A program made the translations under genes and the position numbers. Source: a bacterium (GTDB lineage: Bacteria; Krumholzibacteriota; Krumholzibacteriia; JACNKJ01). Taken from it: 8,595 nucleotides of DNA. Location: the NCBI GenBank assembly GCA_014382085.1, contig JACNKJ010000123.1, positions 1 to 8,595 on the forward strand, written 5' to 3'. The notes below the pieces were generated by a model that did not search any database, was not told where the DNA came from, and saw only the letters and a list, made by a program, of their open reading frames with translations. Positions 6,414 to 8,595 of the stretch are shown here, one piece after another (position 1 is the first letter of the stretch; each line of letters begins with the position of its first letter).

Positions 6414-6826
6414 AGAAGTGGTTCCTGATTCTCGCCCCGACGATTCTATTAGCCGGCTGTTCCGACCTTGGCGATCCAGTGGAACCCGGTGGTGGAGGCG
6501 ATCCCGACGACACTCCCGTTTCCTTCAGCGACGACCTTTGGCCCATCCTGGAGAATCGTTGTCTGAGTTGCCACAACGCCGGCAACCCTTCGGGCGGATT
6601 CATTCTCGACGCAAACGACAGCCCCGTCAATTTGGTAGACATGGAATCCACAGGCTACGCTCCCGACCTTCTCGTGGAATCCGGATCCAAAGAAAACTCG
6701 GTGCTCTATCTGAAGCTTGTCGGGGATGTAGCCTACGGCCAGAAAATGCCCCTAGGCGGAACCTTAAGCGCCTCGGAAGTGGCGAAATTCGGATCGTGGA
6801 TCGATGCGGGGGCCCAAGACAATTGA
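6410..6826 (+). CDS. Small mono-haem cytochrome c lipoprotein (Planctomycete-type cytochrome domain)
   Basis: A 138-residue exported electron carrier. The signal peptide ends in the lipobox L14-A15-G16-C17, followed by a flexible Gly/Asp/Pro linker (about 18-36). The domain SFSDDLWPILENRCLSCH (38-55) has the haem site C51-L-S-C54-H55. It then follows the pattern of the small cytochromes named after planctomycetes: SGGFILD (61-67), NSVLYLKL (96-103), QKMPLGG (111-117) where M113 is the likely second haem-iron ligand, and SWIDAGA near the end. Ser follows the lipidated Cys, which favours the outer membrane under the E. coli rule. Its GTG start overlaps the yceI stop (GTGA), indicating one transcript and coupled translation. 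It is the last gene of the redox cluster and would suit shuttling electrons to or from the barrel cytochrome or the P460 protein; the partner is inferred. Confidence 0.85.
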   Translation: MKKWFLILAPTILLAGCSDLGDPVEPGGGGDPDDTPVSFSDDLWPILENRCLSCHNAGNPSGGFILDANDSPVNLVDMESTGYAPDLLVESGSKENSVLYLKLVGDVAYGQKMPLGGTLSASEVAKFGSWIDAGAQDN

Positions 6827-6834
6827 GCCCCCGC
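6806..6834. terminator. GC-rich stem-loop between convergent genes
   Basis: GCGGGGGC (6806-6813) pairs perfectly with GCCCCCGC (6827-6834) around a 13-base loop that includes the stop codon of the cytochrome gene. It lies where the + and - strand operons converge, so it could stop transcription in both directions. No T-run follows on either strand, so it is not a textbook intrinsic terminator. Confidence 0.4.
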
Positions 6835-6840
6835 TCGGAT

Positions 6841-7197
6841 CTAATCGAATTGCACGTCCGATTCGCTGGAAAAGTGCGCGAGTTGATCCCAGAGGCCGAC
6901 GATGTCCAGCAAGGTCTTGTTCCTCTCGGTCACGCCCACGAGATACATCTTTCCATCCGTATTGGCGATGGACGTGAAAATAGCGCAAAGAATGCCCACA
7001 CCCGCGCTGGTCATGCGCTCCACGTTTTCCAGATTGAAGACGATCTTCTTGTGGTCTCCGCGCAAGTTGTCGCGAACCTCGTCGAGCAAGGCGTAGCTTT
7101 CGCGACTACCACCTAAAGCGCCGGAGAGCCTTAGCAAGATGACTCCCTTATTCTCGGGAAAAATCGTTTCCCATTCCAGTTTTTCCCAAACGCTCAT
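6841..7197 (-). CDS. STAS-domain anti-sigma-factor antagonist
   Basis: A 118-residue cytoplasmic protein of the SpoIIAA/RsbV type. In partner switching, such proteins bind an anti-sigma kinase and free the sigma factor or other target; they are turned off by phosphorylation and back on by a PP2C phosphatase. The STAS fold is seen in GVILLRLSGALGG (18-30), KKIVFNLENVERMTSAGVGIL (50-70) and KMYLVGV. Aligning MTSAGVGIL with SpoIIAA MDSSGLGVIL places S64 at the phosphorylated serine; the Asp before it is Thr63 and the second Ser is Ala65. The Gly residues of the loop are kept. GGAGG (complement of 7204-7208) lies 6 bases upstream of the ATG. It follows the reductase gene by 24 bases in the same operon as a phosphatase, its natural partner. 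No kinase partner is in the window. Confidence 0.85.
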   Translation of the reverse strand: MSVWEKLEWETIFPENKGVILLRLSGALGGSRESYALLDEVRDNLRGDHKKIVFNLENVERMTSAGVGILCAIFTSIANTDGKMYLVGVTERNKTLLDIVGLWDQLAHFSSESDVQFD

Positions 7198-7221
7198 GAC
7201 CTACCTCCGATTCAATTTCAC

Positions 7222-8037
7222 TTACCAGTATTTCTCCACGTGGATCTGTCCTGCCCGCTTCTTGCTGTGCTCCACAAAACCATCGGACACGAGCAGTTCC
7301 ATCATTTCTTCGATCATGGCCGGGTTTCCACACAGCAATACATGGCTGTTTTGGGGATTGGGTTTGAAGCCCCACTCGGCGGCCAGCTCTTCGTTTTTCC
7401 ACAGCTGCTGCACGTAACCCTTGCGCCCCTGCCAAGGTGTAACCTCTTCCTCGGGACGGCTGATCACCGGTAGATAGCTGAAGGTCTCGCAGGCCCGCGT
7501 GAGCGTATTCAATTCGCTGCGGTAACCCAGATCCCAGCTGTGCCGTGCACCGAGAAGAACGGCGAAGCGACGCTGCCTATCGCAGAGCAACTCTCCGCGT
7601 ACCATGCTCATATAGGGTGCCAAACCGGTTCCCGTCCCGACCAAGATGAGATTCTTATCTTGGGGAATCTGATCCAAGGTGAACATGCCTGAGATCTTTT
7701 CCCCCAGCCAAAGGCGTGCGCCGGGCTTGAGGGCGAAGAGCCGCGGCGTTAAGGCGCCCGATGAAACCAAGGTGATGAAGAACTCCAGATAGTCTGAGGA
7801 CTCGGGCGCCGAAGCGATGGAATAGGCCCTGCGAATGAGTTTGTCCGGATCCGGAAAAACTTCTTCCACATCGGTGAATTCAAAGCGCGGCGCCGAACCC
7901 GGAAGGCCGAGGACGGCGAACTGACCGGCGCGGAACTCTGCGAGATCCCAGCCGTCGGGAACCACCCGCAGCACCATGAGTCCCGGCGCAACTTCAATGC
8001 GCTGGCTGACGATGGCGTTGAGTTCCAGGCTCGGCAT
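7222..8037 (-). CDS. fpr: Ferredoxin/flavodoxin-NADP+ reductase
   Basis: A 271-residue cytoplasmic FAD enzyme that moves electrons between NADPH and ferredoxin or flavodoxin. The FAD-binding motif RAYS is at 70-73, followed by the FAD-domain pattern YLEFFITLVSSGALTPRL (83-100). The NADP-binding half shows the Gly-rich GTGTGLAPYMSM (134-145), LLGARHSWDLGY (161-172) and LLCGNPAMI (234-242). The C-terminus VEKYW ends in an aromatic residue as in bacterial Fpr enzymes, where it stacks on the flavin. The length is close to E. coli Fpr (about 250), with an insert before RAYS (about 48-66). The ATG overlaps the phosphatase stop by one base (TAATG), implying coupled translation; a purine-rich AAAGAGG lies upstream. 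Family is clear; the exact partner (ferredoxin or flavodoxin) is not. Its place between two partner-switching genes is unusual. Confidence 0.9.
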   Translation of the reverse strand: MPSLELNAIVSQRIEVAPGLMVLRVVPDGWDLAEFRAGQFAVLGLPGSAPRFEFTDVEEVFPDPDKLIRRAYSIASAPESSDYLEFFITLVSSGALTPRLFALKPGARLWLGEKISGMFTLDQIPQDKNLILVGTGTGLAPYMSMVRGELLCDRQRRFAVLLGARHSWDLGYRSELNTLTRACETFSYLPVISRPEEEVTPWQGRKGYVQQLWKNEELAAEWGFKPNPQNSHVLLCGNPAMIEEMMELLVSDGFVEHSKKRAGQIHVEKYW

Positions 8038-8595
8038 TATTCCATCCTCTTTAGAATCACAATGGTCACATCGTCGAACTGGGGTGCTTCACCGGCATGA
8101 GCTTCCACGGCTTCAATCACGCGGGCGAGCATTTCCTTGGGATCCAGGTCGGCGGCGCCTTGAAGCACTTCAATCAGACGCTCCTCGCCGAACTGTTCCT
8201 CGGCGGGATTTTCAGCATCGGTAACGCCGTCCGAATAGGCCACGATGACATCGCCCGCAGCAACATCAAGGCATTCGTCTTCGTAGCTAGCCTCTTCCAT
8301 GAAGCCCACCAACATGCCCCCCGTGCTCAGGCGCCGGATTTCGCCCGATCCCGAAAAGTGCAGGGGCGGTTCGTGTCCCGCGTTACAATAGCAGATGTGA
8401 TTGGACTCCGCATCCAGAACCGCATAGACGAGCGTGGCGAATCGTTCGGGTTCCGTACTGCGATGTAGCATGCGATTGGCCCGAGTAACACACTCGCGTA
8501 CGGGCTCTTCGGAGGCAGCCTGGGCCCGAAGCGTGGCTTGTAGATTGGCCATGAGCAAGGAAGGGGGCAGGGCCCTGCCGGAAACATTGCCTAGA
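8037..8595 (-). CDS. PP2C/SpoIIE-type serine phosphatase, N-terminus outside window
   Basis: The C-terminal part of a phosphatase domain that would dephosphorylate STAS antagonists. The frame is open to the window edge, giving at least 186 residues; starts at 8558 (TTG) or 8552 (ATG) are internal to the domain and are not real. Reading in, the sequence is LGNVSGRALPPSLLMANLQ, matching the family motif GDVSGxGxPAxLLMA but with Asn for the metal-binding Asp (codon AAT at 8588-8586). Then FATLVYAVLD, CNAGHEPPLHF, LVGF, the second metal motif AYSDGVTDAEN, and the final DDVTIVIL are all present. Such proteins often carry N-terminal sensor, HAMP or receiver domains, which would lie off the window. 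It heads the visible part of an operon with the reductase and STAS genes. The family call is firm; whether it is active is uncertain because of the Asn. Confidence 0.9.
   Translation of the reverse strand, partial: LGNVSGRALPPSLLMANLQATLRAQAASEEPVRECVTRANRMLHRSTEPERFATLVYAVLDAESNHICYCNAGHEPPLHFSGSGEIRRLSTGGMLVGFMEEASYEDECLDVAAGDVIVAYSDGVTDAENPAEEQFGEERLIEVLQGAADLDPKEMLARVIEAVEAHAGEAPQFDDVTIVILKRME

Noticed and set aside
6418..7116. A 232-codon plus-strand open frame running over the cytochrome c gene and into the STAS gene.
   Set aside because: It is Arg/Ser/Pro-rich, lacks known motifs, and spans two well-supported genes on opposite strands.
1..8595. CRISPR arrays, tRNA or rRNA genes, insertion sequences, attachment sites.
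   Set aside because: No regularly spaced repeats, transposase or integrase motifs, or RNA-gene sequences were seen; gaps between genes are mostly under 80 bases.

Overview
This is a GC-rich, densely packed bacterial window with eight complete or nearly complete genes. The gene style suggests a diderm, probably uncultured, bacterium of the FCB type (for example Krumholzibacteriota or Eisenbacteria-like). The evidence is three lipoprotein signal peptides, an outer-membrane-type beta-barrel, periplasmic haem-c proteins, strong AGGAGG ribosome binding sites, a PKD plus beta-propeller lipoprotein and a group III-type phosphofructokinase. The taxonomic guess is an inference from style, not from a marker gene.

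Layout, left half (+ strand). An AmpG-like 12-helix MFS permease (5-1315, possibly cut at the window edge) is followed by a PKD/beta-propeller lipoprotein (1365-2384) and a 6-phosphofructokinase (2456-3550). These three genes show no clear functional link. A 143-bp intergenic region (3551-3693) with three inverted repeats separates them from the next block.

Layout, centre (+ strand, 3694-6826). Four exported proteins lie in a tight run: a lipoprotein with two tandem cytochrome P460 domains, a mono-haem cytochrome fused to a beta-barrel (layout like the iron-oxidase Cyc2), a secreted YceI protein, and a mono-haem cytochrome c lipoprotein whose GTG start overlaps the yceI stop. Together they carry four CxxCH sites, a barrel and a lipocalin-like carrier. 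The set looks like a cell-envelope redox module, possibly moving electrons across or at the outer membrane, and is the most interesting part of the window.

Layout, right (- strand, 6841-8595). Transcription converges on a 14-bp gap containing a GC-rich stem-loop. Reading leftwards, the operon encodes a PP2C/SpoIIE-type phosphatase (N-terminus outside the window), a ferredoxin/flavodoxin-NADP+ reductase and a STAS anti-sigma-factor antagonist. Phosphatase and STAS protein make a natural partner-switching pair; the reductase between them, with its start overlapping the phosphatase stop, is unexpected. The phosphatase has Asn where the usual GDVSG motif has a metal-binding Asp.
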